Assembly (NCBI RefSeq): GCF_008329585.1
Contig: NZ_NPKP01000003.1
Location: 558,001-622,000 of the forward strand
Reading direction: 5' to 3'
DNA length: 64,000 bases
From: Mycolicibacterium sp. P9-22
GTDB taxonomy: Bacteria > Actinomycetota > Actinomycetes > Mycobacteriales > Mycobacteriaceae
Shown: piece after piece, positions 19,097 to 28,224 of the stretch
How positions within the stretch are numbered: position 1 is the stretch's first letter
Layout: each line of letters starts with the position of its first letter
Program-made: the position numbers and the translations under genes
The notes under the pieces: model-generated
The model's database searches: none
Seen by the model: only the letters and a program-made list of their open reading frames with translations
Told to the model about the DNA's origin: nothing

Positions 19097-19125
19097 TTGA
19101 AATATTAAGCATTACCGCTTAACGT
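19097..19125 (+). promoter_or_regulatory. Sigma-A promoter with embedded TetR-type operator
   Basis: TTGAAA (19097-19102), 17-base spacer, TAACGT (19120-19125). The spacer and the start of the -10 hold a perfect dyad TTAAGC-N6-GCTTAA (19105-19122). Bound repressor would block RNA polymerase for the oxygenase gene and lie just upstream of the TetR gene. Confidence 0.6.
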
Positions 19126-19187
19126 GCAGCGAGGTGGAAGGCCGGGCCGCTCCGAGCGGACGAAGAGCAGATGACCGAGGGAGACAC

Positions 19188-20351
19188 ATGGCGGGCAACG
19201 ATGACGTACGGGAGATCGATACGGGTAAACCCATGGAGCGATTCGCTCGGGGGTGGCACTGCCTCGGACTGGCCGACGATTTCTCCGACGGCTCCCCGCA
19301 CGGCGTGGAGGCGTTCGGCACGAAGCTCGTCGTCTTCAAAGATGATGCAGGCGAACTTCACACGCTGGACGCGTACTGCCGCCACATGGGCGGCGATCTC
19401 TCACAAGGCTCCGTCAAAGGGGACTCCGTCGCCTGCCCATTCCACGACTGGCGCTGGCAGGGGTCGACAGGACGTTGTTCCCTGGTTCCCTACGCCAAGC
19501 GGACGCCCCGTCTGGCGCGCACCAGGCGCTGGCCCACCAGGGAAGTCAACGGCCAACTCCTGGTATGGCACGATCCCGAAGGGTCCGCCCCGCCGTCGGA
19601 GCTCTTTCCCCCCGAGATCGAGGGATACGCCGGTGGCGCCTGGTCACCGTGGGCGTGGAACAAGCTCCTGATCGAGGGCTCGCACTGTCGGGAGATCGTG
19701 GACAACAACGTCGACATGGCGCACTTCTTCTACGTTCACCGCGCCTACCCGACGTACTTCAAGAATGTCATCGAAGGCCACACCGCCACCCAGTTCATGG
19801 ATTCCAATCCACGGCCCGACTCCACGCCGAACTTCGAGAAGCTCTGGGAAGGAACAAAACTGAGGTCCGAGGCGACCTACTTCGGCCCCGCCTACATGAT
19901 CAACTGGCTGCACAACGACGTCGCCCCGGATTTCACCATCGAGGTAGCCCTGATCAACTGTCACTACCCGGTGACCCACAATTCCTTCGTGCTCCAGTGG
20001 GGTGTCGCCGTGCAGAACCTACCGGGCCTGCCCGCCGACAAAGCCGCAGCGCTGGCGAAGTCGATGGCGAAGTCTTTCGGCGAGGGCTTCATGGACGACG
20101 TGCGCATCTGGCAGCACAAGGCACGGATCGACAATCCACTCCTCACCGAGGAGGACGGGCCGGTGTATCAGCATCGTCGGTGGTACGAGCAGTTCTATGT
20201 CGACATCGCCGATGTGACACCGGACATGACCGACCGGTTCGAGCTCGAAATCGACACGACTCACGCCAATGCGTTCTGGCAGCACGAGGTTGCCGAGAAC
20301 ATCCGCTGCGCAGGCGAATCCGCAGAACTGAAAACAAGGATCACCACCTGA
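19188..20351 (+). CDS. kshA: KshA-like 3-ketosteroid 9-alpha-hydroxylase oxygenase component
   Basis: 387 residues from the ATG at 19188 (GAGGGAG ribosome site). The Rieske centre has Cys64, His66, Cys83 and His86 (CRHMGGD and ACPFHDW). The mononuclear iron site includes NNVDMAHFFYVH with His179 and His184. It aligns from memory along its length with KshA of M. tuberculosis (Rv3526), including YFGPAYMINWLHN, INCHYPVTHNSFVLQWG and HKARIDNPLL. KshA hydroxylates C9 of 3-ketosteroids using the reductase KshB, which is not encoded here. Genomes of steroid degraders often carry several KshA paralogues with different substrate ranges, and this may be an accessory one. The stop overlaps the SDR start (TGATG). 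Confidence 0.85.
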   Translation: MAGNDDVREIDTGKPMERFARGWHCLGLADDFSDGSPHGVEAFGTKLVVFKDDAGELHTLDAYCRHMGGDLSQGSVKGDSVACPFHDWRWQGSTGRCSLVPYAKRTPRLARTRRWPTREVNGQLLVWHDPEGSAPPSELFPPEIEGYAGGAWSPWAWNKLLIEGSHCREIVDNNVDMAHFFYVHRAYPTYFKNVIEGHTATQFMDSNPRPDSTPNFEKLWEGTKLRSEATYFGPAYMINWLHNDVAPDFTIEVALINCHYPVTHNSFVLQWGVAVQNLPGLPADKAAALAKSMAKSFGEGFMDDVRIWQHKARIDNPLLTEEDGPVYQHRRWYEQFYVDIADVTPDMTDRFELEIDTTHANAFWQHEVAENIRCAGESAELKTRITT

Positions 20352-21091
20352 TGTCCGCTCTGCACGGCAAGATCGCACTCGTCACCGGCGCCTCGTCGGG
20401 TCTCGGGGCCGAAACGGCGCGGGTGTTCTCCGAGCAGGGCGCGACCGTGTTCGGGATCGGCCGGGATCAGGCCCGGCTGGCATCGGTGTTCGCCGATGTT
20501 CACGGCGGCTCGTATGCGTCGGTGGACATCACGTCTGCAGAGGCATGCCAGGAAGCAATCCAGCAGTGCGTCAAGGAATTCGGGGCGTTGGACGTCCTCG
20601 TCAATGTTGCCGGCCAGCATGAGATGCGGCGCACGGAGTCGATGACCGACGATGACTGGCGGCGCGACCTCGCTGTCAATCTCGACGGCCCCTTCTATCT
20701 GTGCCGGTCGGCGTTGCCGCATCTGCTCGAGCGTGGTGGCAACCTCGTCAACGTCGCGTCGATCGCCGGCGTCGAGGGGCAGGCATACTCGGCCGGTTAC
20801 TGCGCGGCCAAACATGCGCTCGTCGGGCTGACCCGAGCGCTTGCCGTCGAGTACACGGCAGACCGAGTGCGGGTGAATGCGGTATGCCCGGGTGGCATGA
20901 TCACCCCCCAGATCGAGAAGTTCAGCGCACCGGACGGAGCCAACTTCGACCTGATCATGCGCACCGCAGCACCGCGCGGGATGATGTCGCCGCTGTCGGT
21001 GGCCAATGTCATCGCCTTCCTGGCCAGCGATGCCGCCGCAGCGATTCATGGCGCGGTCTACCGCGTCGACAATGGCAAGGGCGCAGGCTGA
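20351..21091 (+). CDS. Short-chain dehydrogenase paired with KshA-like oxygenase
   Basis: 246 residues. SDR motifs: TGASSGLG (11-18), NVAGQ, catalytic YCAAKHALVGL preceded by NVASIAG, and NAVCPGGMITP. The ATG shares its A with the oxygenase stop codon, so translation is coupled. It probably oxidises or reduces a hydroxy/keto group of the same steroid-like substrate. Other hydroxysteroid dehydrogenases have this fold, but the exact position acted on cannot be predicted. Confidence 0.88.
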   Translation: MSALHGKIALVTGASSGLGAETARVFSEQGATVFGIGRDQARLASVFADVHGGSYASVDITSAEACQEAIQQCVKEFGALDVLVNVAGQHEMRRTESMTDDDWRRDLAVNLDGPFYLCRSALPHLLERGGNLVNVASIAGVEGQAYSAGYCAAKHALVGLTRALAVEYTADRVRVNAVCPGGMITPQIEKFSAPDGANFDLIMRTAAPRGMMSPLSVANVIAFLASDAAAAIHGAVYRVDNGKGAG

Positions 21092-21100
21092 CCGCGCGCA

Positions 21101-22522
21101 CTAGTTGCCGTACAGATGCAGGGCCCGGGCCGCGGCCGTGGCCACATCGCCGCTGAGCCCCACGATCGGCGGACCGCCGCGCACGTGGATCACGTTCGCC
21201 AGCACGACGACGTAGGTGTCCGAGCCGGGGTCGATCCACAGCGTGGTCCCGGTGAAGCCGGTGTGGCCGAAGCTGCCGACGGGAAAGAGCGTGCCGCGCG
21301 GCCCGGAATGCGGCGTGTCGATATCCCAGCCCAATCCGCGCAGATCCGGTCCGGGGCCGGGCTGCTGGGGACTGGTCATCAACTGCACGGTCGACTGGGC
21401 CAGCGGAAACGAGCTCGGGCGGCCGGCGAGCCGATCGAGCAGGGCCTGCGCGAACCGGCCGACGTCATGCGCGGTGGAGAACACTCCGGCGGCCCCGGTG
21501 GCCCCTCCCATCCGGCGCGCCGTCGGGTCGTGCACGGTGCCGCGCAGAAGGTGGCCGTAATCGGGGTTGAGTCCGGGGGTGTCCTCATCGTGTGCGGTGG
21601 GCGCGACGCGGGTCAGCAGGTCGGTGTCCCATGACTGTGCCGGGCAGTCGTCCGGCTCTGCCGCATCGGGGTCGAATGCGATCGCGTTGCCCCGAATCTC
21701 ATGCGGTCCACAGGCTTTGGCCACCGGGAAATAGTGGGTGTCGTTCATCCCCAGTGGGGTGAACACTTCGCGCTGCACATAGGTGTCGACGGATTCGCCG
21801 GTCAGCTTCTCGACGATGGCGCCCACCAGGATGAAGTTGATGTCGGAGTAGTGGAACACCGCTCCCGGCTCGAACACCACCCACGCCCCGAGCGCGCGGC
21901 GAAGCCCGTCGGCTTTGTCGGGCCGGTCCAGTCCCCACGGTCCGTCCAGGCTCAGATCTCCCGCGATGCCCGACGTGTGCGTGAGCAGCATGCGCAGCGT
22001 CACCTGCTGAGCGCGGCGTGGTTCGTTGGCCGGACGGAAATCGGGCAGGTACGCCTGCACCGGATCGTCGAGATGGACCCGGCCCTGTTCGTAGAGCTGC
22101 ATGACGGCTGTCGCCGTGGCAAGGCTTTTGGTCAGGGATGCCAGGTCGAAAATCGTGTCCTCGGTCATCGGCTCGGCGGGCGAGGGTGCCCCGTGTAGGT
22201 CAGGTTCGCCGGCGAGCTTGCGCTCCCCGAAAGCCAAGCGCAACGCGACTTTCCCGGCGTGCCCGATCTCTACCACCGCACCGGGCAACCGGTGGTCGGC
22301 AATCGCATCGTTCACCAGCTGAGCGACCGGCGCGAACTCGTCGGACGGCACCACGGCGCCGGGCGTGCTCACCGCCGACGGAGTGGTCTGCGACGGTGTG
22401 GTCTGCGACGATGGCGCGGCGGCCGGTGGTGGCGGTGCCGGCTGTCCGCAGGACGCCAGGACAACGACAGCCAGCAGTGCGGCCGCCGCGGCACCGAGCC
22501 GGGCGGCGCGCGATCCTGACAT
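21101..22522 (-). CDS. Exported lipoprotein of the serine beta-lactamase/esterase family
   Basis: 473 residues from the ATG at 22522 (GTG at 22528 is an alternative). A lipoprotein signal ends in the lipobox LASC with Cys25; a Pro/Thr/Ser-rich linker follows (28-58). The class C beta-lactamase-like domain has the nucleophile motif SLTK (Ser129, Lys132), YSD as the tyrosine motif and HTGFTG near the C-terminus. These features fit penicillin-binding-protein-like esterases or D-amino acid peptidases on the cell envelope. Stand-alone gene, divergent from the GGDEF gene. Confidence 0.85.
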   Translation of the reverse strand: MSGSRAARLGAAAAALLAVVVLASCGQPAPPPPAAAPSSQTTPSQTTPSAVSTPGAVVPSDEFAPVAQLVNDAIADHRLPGAVVEIGHAGKVALRLAFGERKLAGEPDLHGAPSPAEPMTEDTIFDLASLTKSLATATAVMQLYEQGRVHLDDPVQAYLPDFRPANEPRRAQQVTLRMLLTHTSGIAGDLSLDGPWGLDRPDKADGLRRALGAWVVFEPGAVFHYSDINFILVGAIVEKLTGESVDTYVQREVFTPLGMNDTHYFPVAKACGPHEIRGNAIAFDPDAAEPDDCPAQSWDTDLLTRVAPTAHDEDTPGLNPDYGHLLRGTVHDPTARRMGGATGAAGVFSTAHDVGRFAQALLDRLAGRPSSFPLAQSTVQLMTSPQQPGPGPDLRGLGWDIDTPHSGPRGTLFPVGSFGHTGFTGTTLWIDPGSDTYVVVLANVIHVRGGPPIVGLSGDVATAAARALHLYGN

Positions 22523-22724
22523 CGTCACCCGACGACGGTATCGCTTCCCGCGCGCAACGCCGCAGTCACCGAGCACCTGAGGCCTCGCGCCCGGCGATTG
22601 CTGCTGCTCTGCACTCGGATTCTCTGAAACGCCGGTGTTTTCGCACTTCACTGATACTGACGTCGGCGTCACTGTACGCTCGTGGGCGATTTGCTGACCA
22701 GCAGTACGAGCAGGGGCTACGACG

Positions 22725-23801
22725 ATGACGGCGGCGGGACCGAGTCGGTGGTTGCTACGCGCCAACCATTACGAGTGGATCACCGACTACCTCATTGCGC
22801 GGCGCATGACCGGTGCGGTGCGGGCGGTGATGGCCGTGGTCGCCGGGTCACTGGCACTGTGCCTGCTGGCGTTGCTCAACAGCGTCGACGGTCCCCGCGG
22901 CACCATCCCGCTCGCGATGATGTGGACCGCGTTCGCGGGCGGCGTCGCCGGCGCGGTGCTGTGGGTGATGAAATGGCCGACGCGCGGTCAGTCGCTGGCC
23001 TTCGCGCTGGTGTCCAGCACCTCGGTGGCGCTGGCGTGTTTGTCCTATCCCAACCCGCAGGGCGGGCTGACCGGCTGCATCGCCTTCGCGACCGCCGCCG
23101 CCTATATCGCGTTCTTCCACGGGACGGCCCTGGTGCTGTACAACTTCGTGCTGGCGACCGCGGTGGCGTTGATCGTGGCGGTCCGGGTCGTCGACTCCGG
23201 GCACGTCGCGCTCGCGCTGGTCGACATCTTCCTGGTGCTGCAGGTCAACATCGTCATGCCGGTAGCGATTCACGTCCTCGTCCGCGCGCTCGGCGTCGAT
23301 CTCGAACAGGCCGACCGGGATCCGCTGACCGGCCTGCTCAATCGGCGGGCCCTTCACCAACACATCGCCAAGATGCTGGCTGCCACCGACCGTGCCCATC
23401 TGCTGGTCGCGGTGGTGGACCTCGACGATTTCAAGCACATCAACGACACGTACGGGCATCAGGCCGGCGATGACGCGTTGGTGGCGGTCGGGCGCGCGTT
23501 GGGGCACGCCGTCTTCGACACCACGGCGGTGATCGGCCGGATCGGTGGTGAGGAGTTCGTCGTCGCGGCCGCCTGCCGGACCGCGGATCCGACGCTGTTG
23601 TCCCGACGGATCTGTAAGGCGATCGCTGTTCTTCCGGTGCCGGTCACTGCGAGTGTCGGGACGTCATCGGCCGAGATTCAGACCTTGGATGACGACGAGG
23701 TGGCACTGCGGGCGCGGATCGACGGTCTGGTGCTGGCGGCCGATGAGGCGATGTACAACGCGAAACGCGCCGGCGGCAACAGTTTTCGGCACGCCAGCTG
23801 A
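22725..23801 (+). CDS. Membrane diguanylate cyclase (GGDEF)
   Basis: 358 residues. Six or so membrane helices (about 30-190) without a clear sensor domain are followed by a GGDEF domain (about 195-355) with DRDPLTGLLNRRAL, a metal-binding VVDLDDFKHIND and the active-site RIGGEEF. The intact GGEEF motif suggests active c-di-GMP synthesis at the membrane. I see no RxxD inhibitory site in the usual place before GGEEF. No EAL partner is nearby. Confidence 0.9.
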   Translation: MTAAGPSRWLLRANHYEWITDYLIARRMTGAVRAVMAVVAGSLALCLLALLNSVDGPRGTIPLAMMWTAFAGGVAGAVLWVMKWPTRGQSLAFALVSSTSVALACLSYPNPQGGLTGCIAFATAAAYIAFFHGTALVLYNFVLATAVALIVAVRVVDSGHVALALVDIFLVLQVNIVMPVAIHVLVRALGVDLEQADRDPLTGLLNRRALHQHIAKMLAATDRAHLLVAVVDLDDFKHINDTYGHQAGDDALVAVGRALGHAVFDTTAVIGRIGGEEFVVAAACRTADPTLLSRRICKAIAVLPVPVTASVGTSSAEIQTLDDDEVALRARIDGLVLAADEAMYNAKRAGGNSFRHAS

Positions 23802-23806
23802 TCCGG

Positions 23807-24691
23807 TCACCGGGTGATCTCACGCAGGACGCCGATCGCACGCTCGATCGCGGGTGACGCGCCCTCACCCAGGTGTGCCGCCACCAGGTCGACTCCCAGC
23901 GTCGACGGCCGAAGCGGGCGGTAGCTGACTCCGGCGACGTCCAGGTCGGCCGTGGGTGCGGGCACCACCGCCACCCCGAGTCCCGCCGCGACCAGGGTGA
24001 CCAGGGTGGATGTCTCGGACACCTCATGGCGGATCCGGGGGGCGAATCCGGCGTCGGCGCACACCGCGGTGAGTAGTCCGCCCATCACCGAACGTCCCTG
24101 TCCCGCATGGGCGATGAAATCCTGGTCGCGCAGATCGATGACATCGAGTTCATCGTGGCGGGCCAGTGGGTGCTCGGCAGGCAGGGCGGCGATGAGGCGG
24201 TCGCGGCGCAGCGTGACGCACCGGATGCCGGCATCCGCGACGGGTGGCCGCATGAGCCCGATGTCGATATCGCCGGAGCGCAGGGCGTCCAGTTGTGCCG
24301 GGGCGAGCATCTCGCCGCGGATACTGATCTCCAGATGCGGCAGCGCATCGCGCATGGCGCGCACCAGTCGCGGCAGCACCGAGTACGTCGCCGATCCCAC
24401 GCAGCCGATGGTGAGGTGGCCCTCCACGCCGTCGGCCACGCGGCGGGCCTGCTGCCCGGCATCGTCCACCGCGTCCAGGATCGCCGCGACCCGCTGCAGA
24501 TAGGCCGCGCCGGCCGCTGTCAGGTCGACCCGGCGGGTACTCCTGGTCAGCAGGTCCACGCCGAGTTCGCGCTCCAACTGCCGGATCTGCTGGGACAGCG
24601 GCGGCTGGGCGATGTGCAGCCGTTCCGCGGCCCTGCCGAAGTGCAGTTCCTCGGCGACGGCCTGGAAGTACCGCAGATGACGCAGTTCCAT
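23807..24691 (-). CDS. LysR-family regulator, probable controller of the pca operon
   Basis: 294 residues from the ATG at 24691, preceded by AGGAGA; upstream ATGs at 24709 and 24724 overlap the operator. The N-terminal winged HTH has LRYFQAVAEELHFGRAAERL and PPLSQQIRQLE. The remainder is a periplasmic-binding-like effector domain. Divergent from pcaF-D-I-J, with a 25-base imperfect dyad between the start codons. LysR activators responding to beta-ketoadipate or muconate commonly control such genes; the effector here is inferred. Confidence 0.88.
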   Translation of the reverse strand: MELRHLRYFQAVAEELHFGRAAERLHIAQPPLSQQIRQLERELGVDLLTRSTRRVDLTAAGAAYLQRVAAILDAVDDAGQQARRVADGVEGHLTIGCVGSATYSVLPRLVRAMRDALPHLEISIRGEMLAPAQLDALRSGDIDIGLMRPPVADAGIRCVTLRRDRLIAALPAEHPLARHDELDVIDLRDQDFIAHAGQGRSVMGGLLTAVCADAGFAPRIRHEVSETSTLVTLVAAGLGVAVVPAPTADLDVAGVSYRPLRPSTLGVDLVAAHLGEGASPAIERAIGVLREITR

Positions 24692-24707
24692 AATTAAGAT
24701 CTCCTGC

Positions 24708-24732
24708 ATATCAATGTGCTGCATTTAGGTAT
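24708..24732. promoter_or_regulatory. Imperfect dyad, likely LysR binding site
   Basis: Outer ends ATA/TAT and the inner halves pair at about eight of twelve positions around a GTGCTGCAT core, the form usual for LysR sites. It overlaps the LysR upstream region and lies 36 bases before the pcaF start. Confidence 0.4.
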
Positions 24733-24767
24733 TTCAGAATATCTCTTGTGCCGCCTACGTTCGAGGA

Positions 24768-25982
24768 ATGACCGATGTCGTGATCTGCAATCCGGTGCGC
24801 ACCCCGGTGGGACGCATGGGTGGCGCCCTGTCGGCGCTGACGGCCGCGGACCTGGCCACCCTCACCCTGCGCGCGCTCGTCGAGAAGACCGGCCTCGGGG
24901 AAGGCGATGTCGACGACGTCGTCCTCGGGCACGGTTACCCGAGCGGCGAGGCGCCGGCCATCGGCCGCATCGCCGCACTCGATGCCGGACTCGGCACCGG
25001 TGTTCCCGGGCTGCAGGTCGACCGGCGCTGCGGATCGGGGCTGCAGGCCGTGCTGTACGCGGCCGGTCAGGTCGCCACGGGCGCGGCGAGCGTGGTGGTC
25101 GCCGGCGGCGCGGAGTCGATGTCCAATGTCGAGCACTACGCGCTGGGGCTGCGCACGGGTGTACGCCAGGGCGGGGTGGCGCTGCTGGACCGGCTGGACC
25201 GGGCCCGCGAAACCGCGGGTGGCGCAGACCATCTGATCGCCGGCGGGATGATCGAGACCGCGGAGAACCTGCGCCGCCACTACGGCATCGGCCGCGCGGA
25301 CCAGGATGAACTGGCGGTGCGCTCGCACCAGCGCGCGATCGCCGCCCACGAGCAGGGCCGCTTCGCCGAGGAACTGGTGTCGGTGACGATCCCCGGCACG
25401 CGCGGCCGGCCCGATGTCACCGTCGACCGTGACGAGCACCCGCGTGCCGACGTCAGCGTCGAGCAGTTGGCGGCACTGCGGGCCGTGCGCGCCAAGACCG
25501 ACGCCGACTCGACCGTCACGGCGGGCAACGCATCCGGCCAGAACGACGGCGCCGCACTGTGTGTCGTCACCACCACCGCCGAAGCCGAGCGCCTCGGGCT
25601 CACCCCGATGCTGGCGCTGCGGTCATGGGCGGTGACGGGCTGCAACCCGGAAACCATGGGCATCGGGCCGGTGGCCGCGACCGCTGCCGCGCTGCACCGG
25701 GCCGGTCTGACCCTCGACGAGATCGACCTCATCGAACTCAACGAGGCCTTCGCCGCGCAGGTGCTGGCGGTGCTGGCCGAATGGAAGGTCGACCCGCTCG
25801 ATGATCGCTTGAACCCGAACGGTTCCGGGATCTCGCTGGGGCATCCGGTCGGCGCGACCGGCGCGCGCATCCTGGCCACCGCTGCTCACGAGGCGCGCAG
25901 GCGAGGCGCGCGCACGGTGCTGGAGACCATGTGCATCGGCGGCGGGCAGGGCCTGGCCGCGGTCTTCGAGGCGCTGCGATGA
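24768..25982 (+). CDS. pcaF: Thiolase, probable beta-ketoadipyl-CoA thiolase
   Basis: 404 residues. Thiolase catalytic residues: nucleophile Cys88 in DRRCGSGLQA, His in NEAFA, His in GHPVGATGAR and Cys in CIGGGQG. The class also includes acetyl-CoA acetyltransferases; the beta-ketoadipyl assignment rests on the operon (enol-lactonase and two CoA-transferase subunits follow directly). It would cleave beta-ketoadipyl-CoA to succinyl-CoA and acetyl-CoA. The stop overlaps the next start (ATGA). Confidence 0.85.
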   Translation: MTDVVICNPVRTPVGRMGGALSALTAADLATLTLRALVEKTGLGEGDVDDVVLGHGYPSGEAPAIGRIAALDAGLGTGVPGLQVDRRCGSGLQAVLYAAGQVATGAASVVVAGGAESMSNVEHYALGLRTGVRQGGVALLDRLDRARETAGGADHLIAGGMIETAENLRRHYGIGRADQDELAVRSHQRAIAAHEQGRFAEELVSVTIPGTRGRPDVTVDRDEHPRADVSVEQLAALRAVRAKTDADSTVTAGNASGQNDGAALCVVTTTAEAERLGLTPMLALRSWAVTGCNPETMGIGPVAATAAALHRAGLTLDEIDLIELNEAFAAQVLAVLAEWKVDPLDDRLNPNGSGISLGHPVGATGARILATAAHEARRRGARTVLETMCIGGGQGLAAVFEALR

Positions 25983-26749
25983 GCGCGGTCGAGGTGCATG
26001 CCGTCGTCTCGGGACGTGCCGACGCGCCGGCGGTCGTGCTGTCCAACTCGCTGGGCTCCACCCACCGCATGTGGGATGCCCAGCTCGCCGACCTGGAGCG
26101 GCGCTTCCGGGTGGTGCGCTATGACACCCGCGGCCACGGCGGATCGCCGGTGCCCGAGGGGCCGTACGCCATCGATGATCTCGCCGATGACCTGGTGGCG
26201 CTGCTCGATCGGCTCGGCATCGCCAAGGCCCACCTGGTCGGATTGTCACTCGGCGGGATGACGGTCATGCGGGTGGCGATCCGTAACCCCGAACGGGTGC
26301 AACGGATTGCGCTGCTGTGCACCGGCGCGCAGCTACCGCCGGCGGCCGCGTGGACCGAGCGCGCCGCGCTCGTCCGCGCGCAGGGCAGTGCTGCGGTGGC
26401 CGCCGCCGTCGTGCAGCGCTGGTTCACGCCGGCGTATCTCGACGCGAACCCCGGCGTGCGCAGCGCGTACGAGCGGATGATCGCGGGCACCTCCGCCGAA
26501 GGCTATGCGGCATGCTGTGAAGCCATCGCCGAACTCGATCTGCGCGAACAGCTTTCCACCATCGCCGCGCCCACGCTCGCCATCGCCGGCGCAAACGATC
26601 CCGCGACGCCGCCGGCCAAGCTGGAAGAGATCGTCGCACGGATCCCCGGGTCGCGACTGCTGACAGTGCCGCAGGCCGCTCACCTGGCCAACGCCGAGCA
26701 GCCGGCCACCATCAACCCCGCGCTCATCGAACACCTGGAGCAGCAATGA
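25979..26749 (+). CDS. pcaD: 3-oxoadipate enol-lactonase
   Basis: 256 residues from the ATG at 25979 overlapping the thiolase stop. Alpha/beta hydrolase with nucleophile Ser90 in GLSLGG, acid Asp in GANDPATPP and His in [10 protein letters not shown]; the early [13 protein letters not shown] motif is characteristic of PcaD. It hydrolyses 3-oxoadipate enol-lactone to 3-oxoadipate. It is stand-alone rather than fused to PcaC as in many actinobacteria. Coupled by ATGA to the CoA-transferase gene behind it. Confidence 0.88.
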   Translation: MSAVEVHAVVSGRADAPAVVLSNSLGSTHRMWDAQLADLERRFRVVRYDTRGHGGSPVPEGPYAIDDLADDLVALLDRLGIAKAHLVGLSLGGMTVMRVAIRNPERVQRIALLCTGAQLPPAAAWTERAALVRAQGSAAVAAAVVQRWFTPAYLDANPGVRSAYERMIAGTSAEGYAACCEAIAELDLREQLSTIAAPTLAIAGANDPATPPAKLEEIVARIPGSRLLTVPQAAHLANAEQPATINPALIEHLEQQ

Positions 26750-27537
26750 CATTGGACAAGCTCGTGGCCTCACCCGCAGCTGCGGTCGCCGACATCCCGC
26801 ACGGCGCCAGCCTGGCGGTCGGCGGATTCGGGCTGGCCGGCATCCCGTGGCACCTGATCGACGCGCTGCTCGCGCAGGGCGCCGGCGACCTGACGATCGT
26901 CAGCAACAACTGCGGCGTCGACGGCGCCGGCCTGGGTCTGCTGCTCGAGGCGCACCGCATCACCCGCGTCATCGCCTCCTACGTCGGGGAGAACAAGGAG
27001 TTCGCGCGGCAGTACCTGTCCGGCGAGCTGACCGTCGAACTGACCCCGCAGGGCACCCTCGCCGAACGGATGCGCGCCGGGGGCAGCGGAATCGGGGCGT
27101 TCTTCACCCCCACCGGTGTCGGCACCCTGGTCGCCGACGGCGGACTGCCGTGGCGCTATCACCCGGATGGGAGCGTGGCGCTGGCCTCACCACCGAAGGA
27201 GGTGCGCACCTTCGGTGGCCGGCCGATGCTGCTCGAGGAGTCGATCGTCACCGACTACGCGTTGATCCGGGCAGCAGTCGCGGACAAAGCCGGAAACTGC
27301 GTATTCCACGCGGCAGCGCGCAATTTCAATCCACCCGCCGCGATGGCGGGACGCCTCACCGTGGTCGAGGCCGAACGGGTAGTCGAGGTCGGCGACCTGC
27401 ATCCCGACCAGGTGCACCTGCCCGGGATCTTCGTCCAGCGGGTCGTCGAACTCACCCCGGAACAGGCGGCGCGCAAAGAAATCGAGAAACGCACCACCCG
27501 TGCGCGGCCGGCAGATCAGCAGGAGGTCTCCTCATGA
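26746..27537 (+). CDS. pcaI: 3-oxoacid CoA-transferase subunit A
   Basis: 263 residues. Family I CoA-transferase alpha subunit: [15 protein letters not shown] near residue 20, [15 protein letters not shown], and [19 protein letters not shown]. With the B subunit it moves CoA from succinyl-CoA to 3-oxoadipate. Overlaps both neighbours by ATGA. The alternative, acetoacetate:succinyl-CoA transferase (ScoA), cannot be excluded by sequence alone; the PcaF/PcaD context favours PcaI. Confidence 0.88.
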   Translation: MTLDKLVASPAAAVADIPHGASLAVGGFGLAGIPWHLIDALLAQGAGDLTIVSNNCGVDGAGLGLLLEAHRITRVIASYVGENKEFARQYLSGELTVELTPQGTLAERMRAGGSGIGAFFTPTGVGTLVADGGLPWRYHPDGSVALASPPKEVRTFGGRPMLLEESIVTDYALIRAAVADKAGNCVFHAAARNFNPPAAMAGRLTVVEAERVVEVGDLHPDQVHLPGIFVQRVVELTPEQAARKEIEKRTTRARPADQQEVSS

Positions 27538-28172
27538 CCTGGACCCGCGACCAGATGGCTGCCCGCGCGGCGCTGGAACTCCGCGACGGTGACTATGTCA
27601 ATCTCGGCATCGGTCTGCCCACCCTGATTCCCGACTACCTGCCCGAGGGCTCCGATGTCACGCTGCACGCCGAGAACGGCATCCTCGGCGTCGGCCCGTT
27701 CCCGTACGACGATGAGGTGGACCCGGACCTGGTGAACGCCGGCAAGCAGACCGTCTCGGTGGTCGACGGTGCCTCCTATTTCGACTCGGCCACCAGTTTT
27801 GCGATGATCCGCGGCGGCCACGTCGATGTCGCGGTGCTGGGCGGCATGCAGGTCGCGGCCAACGGCGACCTGGCCAACTGGATGGTGCCGGGGTCCATGG
27901 TCAAGGGCATGGGCGGCGCGATGGATCTGGTCAGCGGTGCCGAACGCGTCATCGTGCTGATGGACCACACCGCCAAATCCGGTGCCGCCAAACTGGTTCT
28001 GCACTGCGATCTGCCACTGACCGGCAAAGCGGTGGTCAGCCGGGTCATCACCGAACTGGGCGTCTTCGACGTGACCGGCACCGGTTTCGCGGTGGTGGAG
28101 CTCGCCGACGGCGTTGCTCTCGACGAGGTGACCGCGCGGACGGGTGCCCCGGTGGTTTCCACCTCGGAATAG
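27534..28172 (+). CDS. pcaJ: 3-oxoacid CoA-transferase subunit B
   Basis: 212 residues from the ATG at 27534, with AGGAGG eight bases upstream and ATGA overlap with subunit A. NLGIGLPT (23-30) and catalytic Glu47 in HAENGILG are present. The Glu distinguishes it from the steroid ring-cleaving IpdB proteins of the same fold, which lack it. It completes the beta-ketoadipate CoA-transfer step together with PcaI. Confidence 0.9.
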   Translation: MTWTRDQMAARAALELRDGDYVNLGIGLPTLIPDYLPEGSDVTLHAENGILGVGPFPYDDEVDPDLVNAGKQTVSVVDGASYFDSATSFAMIRGGHVDVAVLGGMQVAANGDLANWMVPGSMVKGMGGAMDLVSGAERVIVLMDHTAKSGAAKLVLHCDLPLTGKAVVSRVITELGVFDVTGTGFAVVELADGVALDEVTARTGAPVVSTSE

Positions 28173-28224
28173 CGCGGTACCCCGGCAGGGTTGTCCCCAC
28201 AGACCGGCTACGAGAGGTACACCC

